A stretch of 64,000 nucleotides of DNA, from NCBI GenBank assembly GCA_963556145.1, contig OY744469.1, positions 6,296,767 to 6,360,766 on the forward strand. The letters run 5' to 3'. The notes beneath the pieces are model-generated. The model made no database searches. It had not been told where the DNA came from and saw only the letters and a program-made list of their open reading frames with translations. Of the stretch, positions 45,387 through 56,802 are shown piece by piece (the stretch's first letter is position 1; the number at the start of each line of letters is the position of its first letter). Origin of the DNA: Hygrocybe punicea. Its lineage: Eukaryota > Basidiomycota > Agaricomycetes > Agaricales > Hygrophoraceae. A program made the translations under genes and the position numbers.

Positions 45387-45744
45387 ATGCTACTCAAATA
45401 CCAAGACCTGAGCATCACACCGTACATGATGATTTCTGGCACGGTTCCTTTGATTCTCACTGCTATGGCCCTTGGTGTGGCTTCTACACCTGCACCTGTT
45501 GCGAGTAGTACGTCTTTTGACCATGTCGTGACACAGATTTCTGATCCTTTCTCTTTCCCCTTGGTCAGCATACGATTCTTCGATCGAGACCAACACCCTG
45601 GTCAACAACGCACCGGTGTACAACGTTCCAGAAGACTATCTCCGTGTCCTCTGTTCCAACGTGGAGGGGATCACCATTGCGTTTCTGCCGATGGAAGACA
45701 TTCAGCCACGTTGGAATGGGTCTCCGGATTGCGTGGTAATGTGA
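45387..45744 (+). CDS. Small secreted protein candidate
   Basis: Exon 1 ends at 45507, then a 61-nt intron (GTACGT..TTGGTCAG), then exon 2 45569-45744. From ATG 45426 the protein is 85 aa; from 45387 it is 98 aa. The second ATG gives a better secretion signal, MMISGTVPLILTAMALGVAS, followed by a short polar mature region with VPEDYLRVLCSNVEG and a C-terminal SPDCV. Only two Cys remain in the mature part. A GTAATG just before the stop could be a further donor, so the C-terminus is provisional. No family was recognised. It lies just outside the right inverted repeat. Confidence 0.5.
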
Positions 45745-46337
45745 AGAGACCTCTCGGGTTTGGAGTGACACCTTGTAGCTGGGGAGATCTACCTTGCGCA
45801 GTCTGTCTTCCTTTTAAAAACTATTTCCTATACTGTAACGTTGGAACATTTTAACTTATTGGAATTCGGTCATATTTATGACGACTTCATCGTATTGCTA
45901 GCAGTCAACTCCGTAGAGCCAGACATGCTTTAATCGCGTCCCACAAATCAGCTGAAGTTGTCATCTGTACTGGTTCGACTCAAACTTGCTCATCAAACTT
46001 GATCTCCTTTCACAAAGCTGGTTGCGCCTTCGAGTTAGCTTTCTCTCAACTTCAAAGACTTCAACATTCCTGATCTCGTTGAACTGGGTTCACCAGTTCA
46101 AAACTCAAAGGATGCCCCAACGCTCGAGTTCCATGTCTCGCTCTCGCATTTATTTTGACCTGTGTATTTTAGGAGAATCGTGGTGGATGTAGGTGCACTT
46201 GAATCACGCGCAGTGTGAGGAAAGTGCACGGACTCGTGCCCGGGGCGTGGGAACCAAACTCACTTATGGTACTTTCGGACAGTGGCCAATTTGGTTGGCA
46301 AAAAATATATTTATTTATATAAATAATTAAATATTTC

Positions 46338-46625
46338 TTGTATCCAGGAACAAATCACTACAAGACAGCTGCAGCTTGTGCACAAGCAGGGAAACTTCAG
46401 AAACATACCCAGCAACTTGAGGAGTCTGAGGACAGTGATCAGAGTGTGTGTTGCTGGGATGGGGGAGTCAATTACATGTCCTCTGAGTCAGAAACAGACT
46501 CAGACACCAGCTGGACACAGGAGCTAGATACCGACGATGAATTCTCCAAGTTTGATGATGATGAGGAGCTCCAAAAAACCCTGGAAAAGGAACTAAACAA
46601 GCTTGATGAACCCAACTTTGTATGA
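46338..46625 (+). CDS. Acidic hypothetical protein, last exon
   Basis: An open segment after an AT-rich intron-like stretch ending TATCCAG reads GTNHYKTAAACAQAGK, then Ser/Asp/Glu-rich tracts (SESETDSDTSWTQ, TDDEFSKFDDDEE), and stops after LDEPNFV. It resembles the acidic tails of transposon-linked Agaricomycete hypotheticals, but no named family was recognised. Upstream exons were not found. Confidence 0.35.
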   Translation: MYPGTNHYKTAAACAQAGKLQKHTQQLEESEDSDQSVCCWDGGVNYMSSESETDSDTSWTQELDTDDEFSKFDDDEELQKTLEKELNKLDEPNFV

Positions 46626-47387
46626 AAAACTTACTGGGAAGATCACATCAGGAAAATTACAAGCCCTGTTTTTGCACCTTGGAGGCTCTTGACCTTTTTT
46701 GAAACCTCTTGAACTTTTTTCTGAGGTTTTTTTCATCTTTTTTAACATCTTCTGCTACCTTATGGCACTTTGAGTCACTTGGAAATATTTACTACATAAT
46801 ATCCCTTGCACACCTTTTCACCCTTTTCAACTTTTTCCCACCTTTTCAAACTTGGATTACTTTGACTCCTTTAGCACTTTGCTTACTTGTTGGTCCTTTA
46901 CAATTAATCATTTTACTTGTCTTACCACTTTTGACCTTATGACCTTGGATCACTTTTCACCTTTGATGCCTTTTCTTCTTTTTTTCTACTTTTCCCATCT
47001 TTTTCAAAGTGAATTACTTTGAAAAAGGATACCTCTTGTCCCAAGACAAAGAACTTTTCTAAGCCGGGTCCATTTCTTGAAAAAGTTGTTTTGTCTTTGG
47101 AAAAGAAGAATCTCTTGAAAGCTTTTCCATATCTTTTGTGGTTTGTTAGCCTTTTTTACAGGTTATTTAAATACTTCTGAATGAATACTTTCAGTTTCAA
47201 AATAAATCGTGTACAGTATACATTTGAAACTTCAATAATTTCAGTAAATGTCTTGTTATTGAAGAAGTACTGTAAAATTGTCAATCAACACTGGTAATGT
47301 ACTTTGTTTCAAAATATTGGATCATTATGATTTTGAATGCTTTTTGAATACTGGTGCAACAATATGATAACAATATGTAGTATACCC
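46626..47387. other. T-rich non-coding stretch
   Basis: Low-complexity sequence rich in CTTTT and TTGAAA. Around 47030-47140, TTTTCTAAGC.GGGTC and TTTCTTGAAAA match the foldback element at 49.1-49.4 kb and mark a decayed relative. No gene seen. Confidence 0.4.
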
Positions 47388-47683
47388 TCCCAATATAGTG
47401 TTGCCACGACTAAGACTACTAGTCAACTGGCAGTCATAGTCATAGTTGATTTTAGCTGCAACTCAGCTAGTTGCAACTATGACTATCTAGTTGACTAAAA
47501 TTATATCATGTCTGTTCTGGTATTTATAAGTGATTTAACATACATTTGTTTAATTATAGTTGACTATTCTCAAGTTTAGTTGACTACAATGACCAGCTAA
47601 GCTGCAACTTTAGCTGCAACTATCAACTATGACTACTAAAATTTTGGTGTAAATAGTCTAGTCGTGGCAACACTATCCCAATA
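47388..47683. mobile_element. hAT MITE, 280 bp
   Basis: Ends TAGTGTTGCCACGACTA (47396) and its inverse (to 47675) are flanked by the perfect 8-bp duplication TCCCAATA (47388-47395 and 47676-47683). The inside is built of GACTA/TAGTC and AGCTGCAACT inverted repeats, with no coding capacity. Confidence 0.88.
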
Positions 47684-47823
47684 AATTCAGTATATGGACC
47701 ATGTGTGGCCAGCCTGTCTGCAAGGTGGAATTCGGGTGCTGGGGCCTTGCACCGGCCTTCAGCCATATGTGGGCCTCTTCGTCTGGATGTCCCGATGCAT
47801 CCGCGTTGAACCAGACAATTTCC

Positions 47824-48167
47824 ACCTCGTGAGAGAGCCACGCACGTCAATTGACGTGGCCAGCATCTTCGCGAGGTGGGAATGGGGTGCCCTGCCCTGC
47901 CCTGCCCTGCGGATACTCCATCTGACCTCGCGAGAGAGCCACGCACGTCGGTTGACGTGGCTGGCATCTTCGCGAGGTGGGAATGGGGTGCCCTGCCCTG
48001 CCCTGCCCTGCGGATACTCCATCTGACCTCGTGAGAGAGCCGCGCACGTCAGTTGACATGGCCGGCGTCTTCATGAGGTGGGATTGGGGGGTGCCCTGCA
48101 GTGACTCCATCTGACCTTGCGAGAGATCGGTGCACGTCAGTTGACGTGGCCAGCGTCTTCGCGAGGT
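47824..48167. repeat. Four tandem units (about 87-101 bp), each with the nested palindrome
   Basis: Palindrome copies lie at 47824-47877, 47925-47978, 48026-48079 and 48114-48167. Each runs ACCTYGYGAGAGA ... GTCARTTGAC ... TTCGCGAGGT, with an inner GCCACG/CGTGGC arm pair. Spacers contain TGCCCTGCCCTGCCCTG and GGATACTCCATCTG. A further half site (ATCGCGAGGT) is near 48235. Confidence 0.85.
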
Positions 48168-48169
48168 GG

Positions 48170-49064
48170 TGAAATGCACGCGTTGTATGTGTGCATTCTG
48201 CCTCGGTAGCGTCCGCGGTGCCGGCACACTTCATCGCGAGGTGGGTGCCGTGGTGCCGTGGCCTGGCCTGGCGAAACACACGCGTCAAACGCGTGTGTTC
48301 CGGTGGTGGTAATGGTGGTGGCAGCACGGTGGCACGTTCTTCAGTTAGAAGAATAAAATATATGGAAAAAATTAATGAAAAACATACCATGAAGCAGCGA
48401 GGGTGGATGCACCACCCCCTGCTGCTCGTTCCGTCTCGTTGACTTGCCCACTCCGTTCTTTTGCGTGTGCACACGTCTTCAACGTGTTGCTGGCGTGTCC
48501 GACGTGGCGTTGATTGTCAACGTCGTGGTTGTGGGCGTCGTGGTGGCAATCGTCGTTGTCGTTGTCGTTGTTGTGGTGGTGGTGGCCGTAGATCTATAAT
48601 TTAATTGTTAGTGTCGAATAAAATAAAATAAAATAAAATAAAATAAATAAAATGAAAGGAAATAAAAAAGTACGCGGGTGCGCATGTACTGGGGCTGCAT
48701 CACTCCTGGCCTTGCTCGCCGCCATCATTGGTGCGTTGGCATCATCCTATAGTCAACTTTGGGGTCAGTACAGACGAAATTGCCTAAGTCCAAACTTACC
48801 GGAAATGGCAAAAAGTGGTGATGTTTGGCGCTCCATTTTGCCAAACTTTGCCAAATGGTCCGTGCGCGACCTCAAAACATATATAAGTTGTGCACAAGCA
48901 TTTACTTGTTACGTGTGTAATACTGATTTACTACAGACAATCTCGTATACTTTGTAAGTTGTTAGTAAGTATAATTGTAGTAAAGTTAGTATACAATCAA
49001 TTAATTATATTTGTAATCTATTATAATTATAATAATTATAATAATAATTGTCTTTGAATTTATT
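48170..49064. repeat. GC-rich dispersed repeat with promoter-like 3' part
   Basis: The stretch starts with GC-rich triplets. It has a hairpin GCAGCGAGGG...CCCCCTGCTGC near 48390, an (AAATA) microsatellite at 48617-48653, and a TTGCCAAATGGTCCGTGC...ATATATAAG...CATTTACTT stretch at 48850-48910. The hairpin and the TATA-bearing stretch recur at 56.08-56.48 kb, so this is one family. The ORF 48652-48957 inside it is probably spurious. Confidence 0.5.
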
Positions 49065-49074
49065 GTGGATGTGT

Positions 49075-49400
49075 TATCTGGTCCGAAAAGGGCCAACTTT
49101 TACAAGGACCAAAAGGGGCCAAAGGCCCCAAGAGGTAGCACCTTTTCCAAGAAAGTGACCCGGCTTAGAAAAGGTCAAACTCTTGGAAAAAGAGGTGAAA
49201 AAGAGGGAAAAAAGGAAGGAAAAAAGAAGGGAAAAGAATCAAAAGTTCTTCTTTTCCCTTCTTTTTTCTTTCCTTGTTTTCCTCCTTTTGACCTCTTTTT
49301 CCAAGAGTTTGACCTTTTCTAAGCTGGGTCACTTTCTTGGAAAAGGTGCTACCTCTTGGAAAAGGTGGACCTCTTGGGACCTTTTGTAAGGTGCAAAAGG
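49075..49400. mobile_element. Foldback element
   Basis: Arms of about 120 bp: AAGAGGTAGCACCTTTTCC at 49130 pairs with GGTGCTACCTCTTGG at 49345-49359. The match continues inward through GTGACCCGGCTTAG / CTAAGCTGGGTCAC to a purine/pyrimidine-rich centre at about 49245. No coding capacity; no target duplication was found. Confidence 0.7.
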
Positions 49401-50867
49401 TGCAAAAAAAGGGCATGTAATTTTCCTGATGCACTTTGAAGCAGTGGACAATAGCAGAGAGCAGCCAGCACTTGGGCTACAATAAACAATCAGCACGAAC
49501 CCAGCATCAAATGCAGCAACAAGCAGGAGCAAAAGATAAAGTGGATTCACTCACCTGAGAGAGGTATGCAGTTCTCCGTAATCCATACCAGAAGGCCAAC
49601 TTGATATGTAAGTTACTGCTTTTGGAAATTAGTCTCACTACATTTGGTATATATGATGTCATTGGCCAATTTGGGATTGCCCCAAAAAATAACTTACCTA
49701 ATTTTGATCCGAAATAAAATCGGTTTGGTGGAAAATATTGTATTGGTAAATGGAGCATTTTGACAAAAGGATTAAGGTTTTGGTCAAAAGCTAGGTGTGT
49801 CATTTTTCTTGTCCAAAAGTAGTGGTGACTAGGTGGCCAGCACCATAAGAACGCTGAGTTTGGATCTAGGCATCAGGAACACCCCCCTTTTAGGAACCGC
49901 CACCATGTGCTTCCTTCCTTAAGAGGAGAGGCCTAGATTCTCTCAGCCCACCCTCCACTTCCCCCTTAGTAGGTTTCCTTGGTCTTGTGTCTGTGTTGTT
50001 TGGGTGGTTCATCTCTGCCTTCACAGCACAACCCAGATGGTTCAGCCAGGAATCCCTCTGCTTCAGCTTTTTAAATCCTCAGACAGATTCCTGTGCTGAA
50101 CCTTCTTGCCCAAAAATAGGGCACGAGACTACTCTAGTTGGTAAATTCATATATCTAGCCTCTTAGATACTCCCACAAAGCATGAGTTGGATGATACGGT
50201 GATAGAATAGAATAGTGGTCCTCTAGAAGCAAAACATATGAGCATCCACCTTCCAAATTCTCTCTGTCAAAGTTGTTACTTTCTCATTGCCAAGTGAATT
50301 CAGTTTTAAACAGAAAAAAATTCACATGAAATTCTTGGCTATGACAAACTGATGTTCTTCGTTCAGAACAATGTGAAGGCAGATATCAACATGAGAGACA
50401 TGAGAGGGTAGAATATGAGAGACATCAAAAAAATAAGGCATGATAGGTTGCTCCAGGACCTGCAGTAGACCTCTGGAGATGAGTTCTTGGATGTGCCAAA
50501 TTGCCAATGCTGAATTTGGGTGCTTAAGGGGGGGAATATATGGTTGTGATTGGTTGGGGCTCCAGGTACCTTCTTCTTATAATTTGATGGCAAGAAGGAT
50601 GATGAAGATGATCCCCACCGAACAAATGGATAAGGGAAAGGCAACCTCTACCCGCTGAAAATTATGCAGCTCTACTACCATTGAATGAATCAGTGTTCTT
50701 GCATGCCTAGGGTCCACATTATTTAGCAGTGTGAGCATAACTTCCTCCAGCCTCGCCCACCACCAATATACTCTCTTTACCTCTTCCCAATCACTACCTT
50801 TCTGCCCTTTCCACAACTGACTCAATGCAGGGTTTCTCCTAATGATCCTAACCAGCTTTACAACATC
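49401..50867. other. Intergenic, nothing recognised
   Basis: Only short, featureless ORFs on both strands. No repeats or structured RNA recognised. Confidence 0.35.
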
Positions 50868-52589
50868 TCACTCCTCCGTCTTCAACCCTGTCTCTGCTCC
50901 CAGCAGGGCCAACACCGCCTCCAAATCCCCACTGGAACACGCAACATCCAATGGTCTGAGCTCATCGCTATCTGTCCATTGGCCATGAGCATTCACCAGC
51001 TCCCTGACACTGGGATGCTGCAGCAGATGAAACAGCACATTTACATGCGAATGCACCTTGGCAGCTGCATGCAACACTGTTGAGCTGCACACTCCAGACA
51101 ACAATGATGCCCCACACACTAACAGTACATCAATCATATCCCCATCGCCCACTGGCATTGCCACAGCCATCTGAAGCACACCCTGCCATGGCAAACATGC
51201 GCTCACATCTGCACTTCTGTGCAGAAGCAAGTTCACCACCCACCCATTGCCTGGTGCCATCATGGCAACATGCAAGAGAGGGATCAATGTATCCACTTCC
51301 AAAAGTGGGATGTTGACATTGATGGCATCCCCACAACATGAAAGGATCGCTTCTATGACACAAACATCTGTGGTTTGCACTGCTGCAGAGAGTAACTCTG
51401 TGCTGAGCCACAACACCCCGCTCAGCAGTAAAAGCCATACTATAGGTCCCTCTGCTGGGCTATCTCTTGTAACAATGGACTTGCAGAGAATCTGCCCTGG
51501 GGGGTCCCATTGCCAAACTGTGCTCCATGGGAAATAAGGGTGGAGAGAACATCCATGTTGATATCGCATGGAGCATTGCGGATGGCATGCGCAGGTGCAG
51601 TGGTGCCAGTTGGGTCTTCCTCATTGCTGGAACGTATACTTGAGCCCAGGATACCGTTGATGGTATCTTTGAAGGTGGCACGAGTAGAGCAGCTGTGTAG
51701 CAGGAGCAAGAGCAGGAAGCTCAATGTGCAGCAAACATCATAAAGACCAAAGGGGAGAAGGTCACATTTGTCTTCTGAATGAATGAGGCAGGAAGTCTTG
51801 GGGAAGTAGTGCTGGGAACAATGGGGGACAGTTTGTGAGGGAGCAGTGGGAAGAGATAGGATGTGACCGCAAGGGGGAATGTGGCATTTGTCCAACCAAG
51901 AACATGTTTCTCTCTCTCACCTACAGAGGATGATGAGGCTGCAAGCAGCAATTTCACCAGGGCTCTAGAGAGACAAGGTGGATGTTTGCATCTGACTCAG
52001 TGAGGAGGTATTGGATGAGATCAAACAATCCAAGGCTGCAAGCCAGATGGAGAAGTATGCCACAGCTAATGGTGCCATCATCCTCATCTCTGCCAGTTGT
52101 TGAGACACATTCCAGGCCAATCAGGTCCAGACCAGTAATCTTCCCAGTGAGGGCATGTTGCACATGGGGAAGTAATACCCCAGCCACCACTAGATCAGAA
52201 CCATTATAGATGTCAAACAGCTGGCTCGACATCTCCTGCTGATGAAGCATCTCGAATCGCCTAATCCGCTCCGCAAAATATCTGTCAGGGTGGATGTGTT
52301 GAAGTTCCCTTTCTAGCTGCACTTCAGGGTGGTTGAGCTCCAACAGGGATTGCAACACCTGCCCCAGTAGGGCATCATGCAGCCTGAAGCACACTGTGAG
52401 CGCCTTAGGACTTCTGAGCATGGCTGCGTCAAGAAGCAAAGAGAGAGCCTTGTTGATGTCAACAGCTGCAACACTGAAACTGGTGAGATGGCTCATTGGG
52501 AGATTGTAGAGGACAGTGCAGTAAAGGGTTGGTGAGGTGGTGGTGGTGGTGGTGGTGGTGGTGGTGGTGGTGGCAGATTCAAGTTGCAC
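50868..52589 (-). pseudogene. Ankyrin-repeat segment of a decayed kinase-ankyrin gene
   Basis: The first minus-strand segment (52589-51954) includes ERIRRFEMLHQQEMSSQLFD and an ankyrin helix pair LLHLACSLGLFDLIQYLL. Frame changes near 51960 and 51450 lead into 51895-51440 (NMDVLSTLISHGAQFGNG) and 51569-50868 (TLIPLLHVAMMAPGNGW, VVNLLLHRSADVSA, STVLHAAAKVHSHV, LRPLDVACSSGDLEAVLALL). At least five ankyrin units are visible. A (GGT)n run at 52538-52574 encodes a Thr tract near the start. The kinase-like segment 4.3 kb upstream on the same strand (57698-56911) is probably the 5' part of the same ancestral gene; fungal proteins with this kinase-then-ankyrin order are known. Confidence 0.65.
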
Positions 52590-52752
52590 AAGGAGATCTG
52601 CTTGAATGGTGAAGGGGAAGTGGAGTGAGATGTCCTGATCAGAGAAATGTCAGTCTGGTTCAGAAAGGTGAGAGGGTAGAAACACTTATGGCCAATCTGT
52701 CTACAGTCCATTTGGTCAGGGCAGAGGGCTGAAAAGGGGTTGGATCGGCAGA

Positions 52753-52875
52753 TCCATATCTAGTGTTGCCTCAACTTGGCTGGTCAGGAAAAGCTGATCC
52801 TGGTTCTGATTTTTTGGTGCACAACCAGGATCAGCTTTTCCTGACCAGTCGAGTTGAGGCAACACTATCCATATC
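52753..52875. mobile_element. hAT MITE, 107 bp, foldback type
   Basis: Ends TAGTGTTGCCTCAACTYG are inverted (52761 and 52867) within an 8-bp duplication TCCATATC (52753-52760 and 52868-52875). The whole element is one near-perfect hairpin with arms of about 48 bp. It shares the TAGTGTTGCC terminus with the MITE at 47396-47675. Confidence 0.9.
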
Positions 52876-52954
52876 TACTTCGATTTCTGGTGAAGTCAGG
52901 TGAATTATTTCTGCTCCATAAGTGTAGTATTTTACCCTATACCACTGATTCCCA

Positions 52955-53500
52955 GTGGGACAATGTGGAGTCCACATGGACAATGTGAACAATGTGGACA
53001 ATGTGGACTCCACATGGACTCCACATGGAATGCACATAAAAAAGTCAAAATGCACTGGGTTTTTTTCACTTTTTTCACTTTTTCTCCTTCAATATCAATG
53101 CTATTGCAAATATAAAACTATTTTTAGCATTCTAAACTCATAGGGCTTAGTTCAAGACTAATATAAAATTTTATTTCTAGTGGGATTCCACATGGATTCC
53201 ACATGGACTCCACATGGATTCCACATGGACTCCACATGGATTCCACATGGACTCCACATGGATTCCACATGGACTCCACATGGATTCCACATGGACTCCA
53301 CATGGATTCCACATGGACTCCACATGGATTCCACATGGACTCCACATAGAAAGTCGAAATGTGCCGGGTTTTTTTGACTTTTTTGACTTTTCCCACTTCA
53401 ATATCAATGCCAATGCTAATATAAGAGAATATCTAGCATTCTAAACTCATAGGGCTTCCTTCAAGACTAAGACACCATTTTATTTCCAGTGGGATTCCAT
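52955..53500. repeat. 11-bp minisatellite within a direct duplication
   Basis: At 53183-53347 about 15 alternating 11-bp units GGATTCCACAT and GGACTCCACAT run head to tail; a looser version lies at 52965-53035. After each array the same sequence of about 150 bp follows (53037-53190 and 53347-53500: a TTTTT-CACTTTTTT tract, TTCAATATCAATGC, TAGCATTCTAAACTCATAGGGCTT). Array plus tail was therefore duplicated as a unit. ORFs across it are repeat artefacts. Confidence 0.85.
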
Positions 53501-54317
53501 GTGGAATCCCACTAAATTCCCACTAAATTCCCACCAAAAAGTCGACATTTATCCATTGTTTTGCTTATATCTTATTTAATACAAGTGTTGTTAAGAACAC
53601 CAAGTTTTCTTTAGAGTCTACTATGGAACTGTCTCAGATCTTACTCAGAGCAAGATCCCACTATGTGGTTCAACACAAATTCATAATATTCTTACATTTG
53701 TGTATGTCTTGACTTAGTTGAATACTTCTGTAGATTACTATTGGACTGGGCTATCATTTTCTTATTAATCCAGTATTTTATAGTGCAATGATGATTCCAA
53801 GTATTCTGATCAGAATCATTTATGTTTGTTAGTAGTCTTGTGAATGCTTACATGTTCAGATACACAAGCATGTTTAGCAAATATCACTTTCAGTTAATCA
53901 ATATGTTTTTAGTTCACATCAATCTCATAGTCACTTTCATCTTCTCTTCATCACCTTCACCTTCACCTCTTCATCACCATCTTTGGCTACATCCTCTACT
54001 CAGCAAATACTCACTCACAGTTACTAACTTCTTGTTTCAGGAATCCATACTAATCCTATAATTATGATCACCTTCACTAACCCCTCCACTGTTGTCTCCA
54101 ATGTCAGCAATAAATATGGACTGACACTAGCACTGGGACAGAAGTCCAGAGTTTGAGTACATTCACCAATATGTTCACCAACACATTTTCAAACACCTTT
54201 CTGCCACTAATATCCAACAGCAATATCCAACAGTAATAGCAACAACAACAACAACAACAACAATGGCAACAACAACAACAATGGCAACAACAACAACAAT
54301 GGCAACAACAACAACAA

Positions 54318-54354
<37 letters not shown>

Positions 54355-54741
54355 CTGGCTCATTAGTGTCTGTGCTTTTCCCACCTTTGATCACATTGAT
54401 TTCTATGTTACCAATGGACATATGGACTGAGTTTGCACTGGAACAGGAGTGAGTCTGAGTACATTCACTGATATATTCATTCACCAACAATTTTCAACAC
54501 ATTCCTCCCCAACAGCAACAACAACAAAACAACTAGGATAGTAGAGCTTCAAAATAATTATTGTGATGCTTCAAAGTATTTGTAAGCCTTCTTCAAAATT
54601 TTTAGAATAGTGCCCCAAACCCTTTGTAGTCAGCTCTCCAAAATATTACACAAATAAGACCTTCACATACACAACCAGCACATTCAGAAAAATATTGACT
54701 ACTCCTAGTTACCAACTGCTTGTTCATTGATCAATATGAAT
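53501..54741. repeat. Non-coding stretch with CAA/CAG microsatellite
   Basis: No gene. At 54238-54352 there are four blocks of (CAA)n separated by TGG, then a (CAG)n run of about ten; 54510-54530 has a short CAA repeat. Confidence 0.6.
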
Positions 54742-54975
54742 TCAATAGTCATCTTCATCTTTATCTTCATCTTCATCTTCATCATCCATGGCCAATTCCT
54801 TTAACTCATAAGTGCTGGGGTGCCAAATAGAACCCTTGACTAATTCAACTCTGCTTAAGAGCATGTGAATGGCCATATCTTGGAGCTTGTCCCTGTCTGG
54901 CTTGAAAAATAGAACAAGTTTCTCTCTACAATCATGTAAATCCAAGCATTGGTTGTGGAGATATTCATTGTACAA
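54742..54975 (-). CDS. Hypothetical acidic-tailed protein fragment
   Basis: A minus-strand ORF of 77 aa reads REKLVLFFKPDRDKLQDMA, VELVKGSIWHP and ends in a run of Asp/Glu encoded by a CATCTT-type microsatellite. It could be a terminal exon; no family recognised, and a chance ORF is possible. Confidence 0.25.
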   Translation of the reverse strand: MYNEYLHNQCLDLHDCREKLVLFFKPDRDKLQDMAIHMLLSRVELVKGSIWHPSTYELKELAMDDEDEDEDKDEDDY

Positions 54976-55249
54976 GTTGGAGTGACTGAAATGAACAATT
55001 CACCTATAACTCTAGATAAAATACTTTGAAATGTAAATACAGAGAAAGATAGCCCTCTGAAGGTAGACAAACTTTGCCTCTGAAACTATGTGAATTGGTG
55101 CAGGAATTGGTGCAGGAATTGGTGCAGTATTTCACCAGTTATTATTTTTACCTGTGTCCTTTGACTTTAAAATATTTATTTTTATGACATTCATGAAAAT
55201 CACAATAAAATGTACATTATAATATTAATCCACAATATTAACCCATTAA

Positions 55250-56560
55250 TGACTACAGACAGAGGGAGGGAGAAGAGAGAAGGGAGAAGGGAGAAGGAGG
55301 AGGAGAGAGGGAGAGACAATATGGGATGAGGGGGGAACAGGGGAGGAGAGGCGTCGGCCCTGGATTGGAGGGCAGCTGCTGTGCTGCAGCCATCATTGTC
55401 GTCCCGTTGTTGTCGTCTCCGTCCTCGTTGTCACCCTCAGACCCGTTCCCGTTGTGGTCATTGCCATTCTGTCGTCTCTCTCCTTGGTGCTCGCCTGTGT
55501 TGGGGTGGGGGCAACGGCATTGGGGTGTGTGCTGGTAGTCAGTATACAATAATCGACAATAAAACTTACCACGCCCGGTGCGCCTCCCGTGGGGGCGTCA
55601 TTTTTGTCTCCTCGATCACCGTCGTCTCCATCCATGTCATCCTCGCTGCCATCGTCTCGCGCCGTTCCTGTCCCATCATGTCCACCGCCTTCGTTGTTCC
55701 CGTCGTCTTCGTGGTCCCTGCCTCCTGTGGTTGCATTCTGGTAGAGGGCGGGCACAGAGCAGTAGTCAATAGATAATATTATATGAATTTACAAGAAAAC
55801 TTACTGTAGGGCATGGGTGGACCACCCACGCCTCCCGGTGCATCTCCCATCTGCTCCGTCTTCCCTCGCATCGCTGTCGTCCGCGTCGGCCACCGTCTGA
55901 GGCCGCGGATGTTTTACGTTTTGGCCGTTGCGGTTGTGGACATTGGGGTGGGCGTGGGCGTGGGCATGGTTGTGGATGTAGTCATGGACCCGGGCATGAG
56001 CGTGGGCATGGGCGTGAGCTGGGTACTGCCGTAGTTAGTCAGTAAACAAAAAATGTAAAAAAATGTAAAAAAAATGGGCCATGCAGCGGGGCCCACCCCT
56101 GCTGCTTCCTTTGTCGCTGAACTGGTCGTCTCCTTCGCTGTTGGCGTCCCGCATCACCGTAGCGGCTGTGGCCCTTGTTCGTTGTGGGCGTGGTGACGTT
56201 CCTGTATCAGGGTAGGGTAGTCAGTGACAGCACAAAAAAAGAAGATAAAAAAAACATAATGCAGCGGGGAGCGTACTAGCCCCCGCTGCTCTTGTCATTG
56301 CTAGACTCGTCCGGCGTCGATCTGGGGCGTTGGACAATGGGCGTTCAGCGTTGACTGTTCGGCGTTGCTTTGGTTGACATGCCTTGTTGATTGGCATGTG
56401 ACGTTCACGCGTTGCCAAATTGGTCCGTGCACCAAACAACCGTATATAAGGTGCCGGAACCTCACATATTTACTTCAGGGCATTCCCCCTTTAGTACTTC
56501 ACAATAAGATACATAGGTTATAAAAATCATGAGTTCATAGTTATTATTTAATAATGATTT
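55250..56560. repeat. GC-rich modular repeat, exon-like on the minus strand
   Basis: At least five GC-rich modules of about 120-190 bp are separated by AT-rich spacers of about 30-50 bp. On the minus strand the spacers look like introns: GTAAGTTTTATTGTCG...TGACTACCAG, and GTAAGTTTTCTTG...CTCTACCAG. The modules encode Asp/Gly- or Thr-rich low-complexity peptides with a recurrent PNTGE-like start. The two right-hand modules start with hairpins GCAGCGGGG...CCCCGCTGC (about 56080 and 56262) and end in TTGCCAAATTGGTCCGTGC...CCGTATATAAGG, shared with 48.4-48.9 kb. Not a recognisable gene. Confidence 0.5.
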
Positions 56561-56566
56561 TCGTGT

Positions 56567-56765
56567 AGATTCCACATGGACTCCAGGTGGACAAAAATGG
56601 GTCATAGTTCATGTAGATTCCACGTGGATTCCACATGGATTCCACGTGGAATCCACACGGAATTTACCTGGAGTGGGAGTGAAATTTTGAGTGGTAAAAT
56701 GTCCATTTGGCTGGGGTGGAATTCATGTGGAATCCACCTGGAATCCACATCGTCCCACTGGGAAT
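56567..56765. repeat. TCCACRTGGA palindrome cluster
   Basis: Several copies of TGGATTCCAC(A/G)TGGA-type sequence in both orientations, related to the 11-bp minisatellite at 53.2 kb. Confidence 0.55.
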
Positions 56766-56802
56766 CAGTGGTAAAGGGTAAAGAGCTCCATAAGTGTGAC
56801 AC

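Noticed and set aside
48652..48957. 101-codon ORF starting MKGNKKVRG
   Set aside because: It begins in the AAATA microsatellite and runs through a TATA-bearing dispersed repeat shared with 56.4 kb; no coding signature.
53180..53348. CRISPR-like array
   Set aside because: The units are contiguous 11-bp repeats without unique spacers, in a eukaryotic context; it is a minisatellite.
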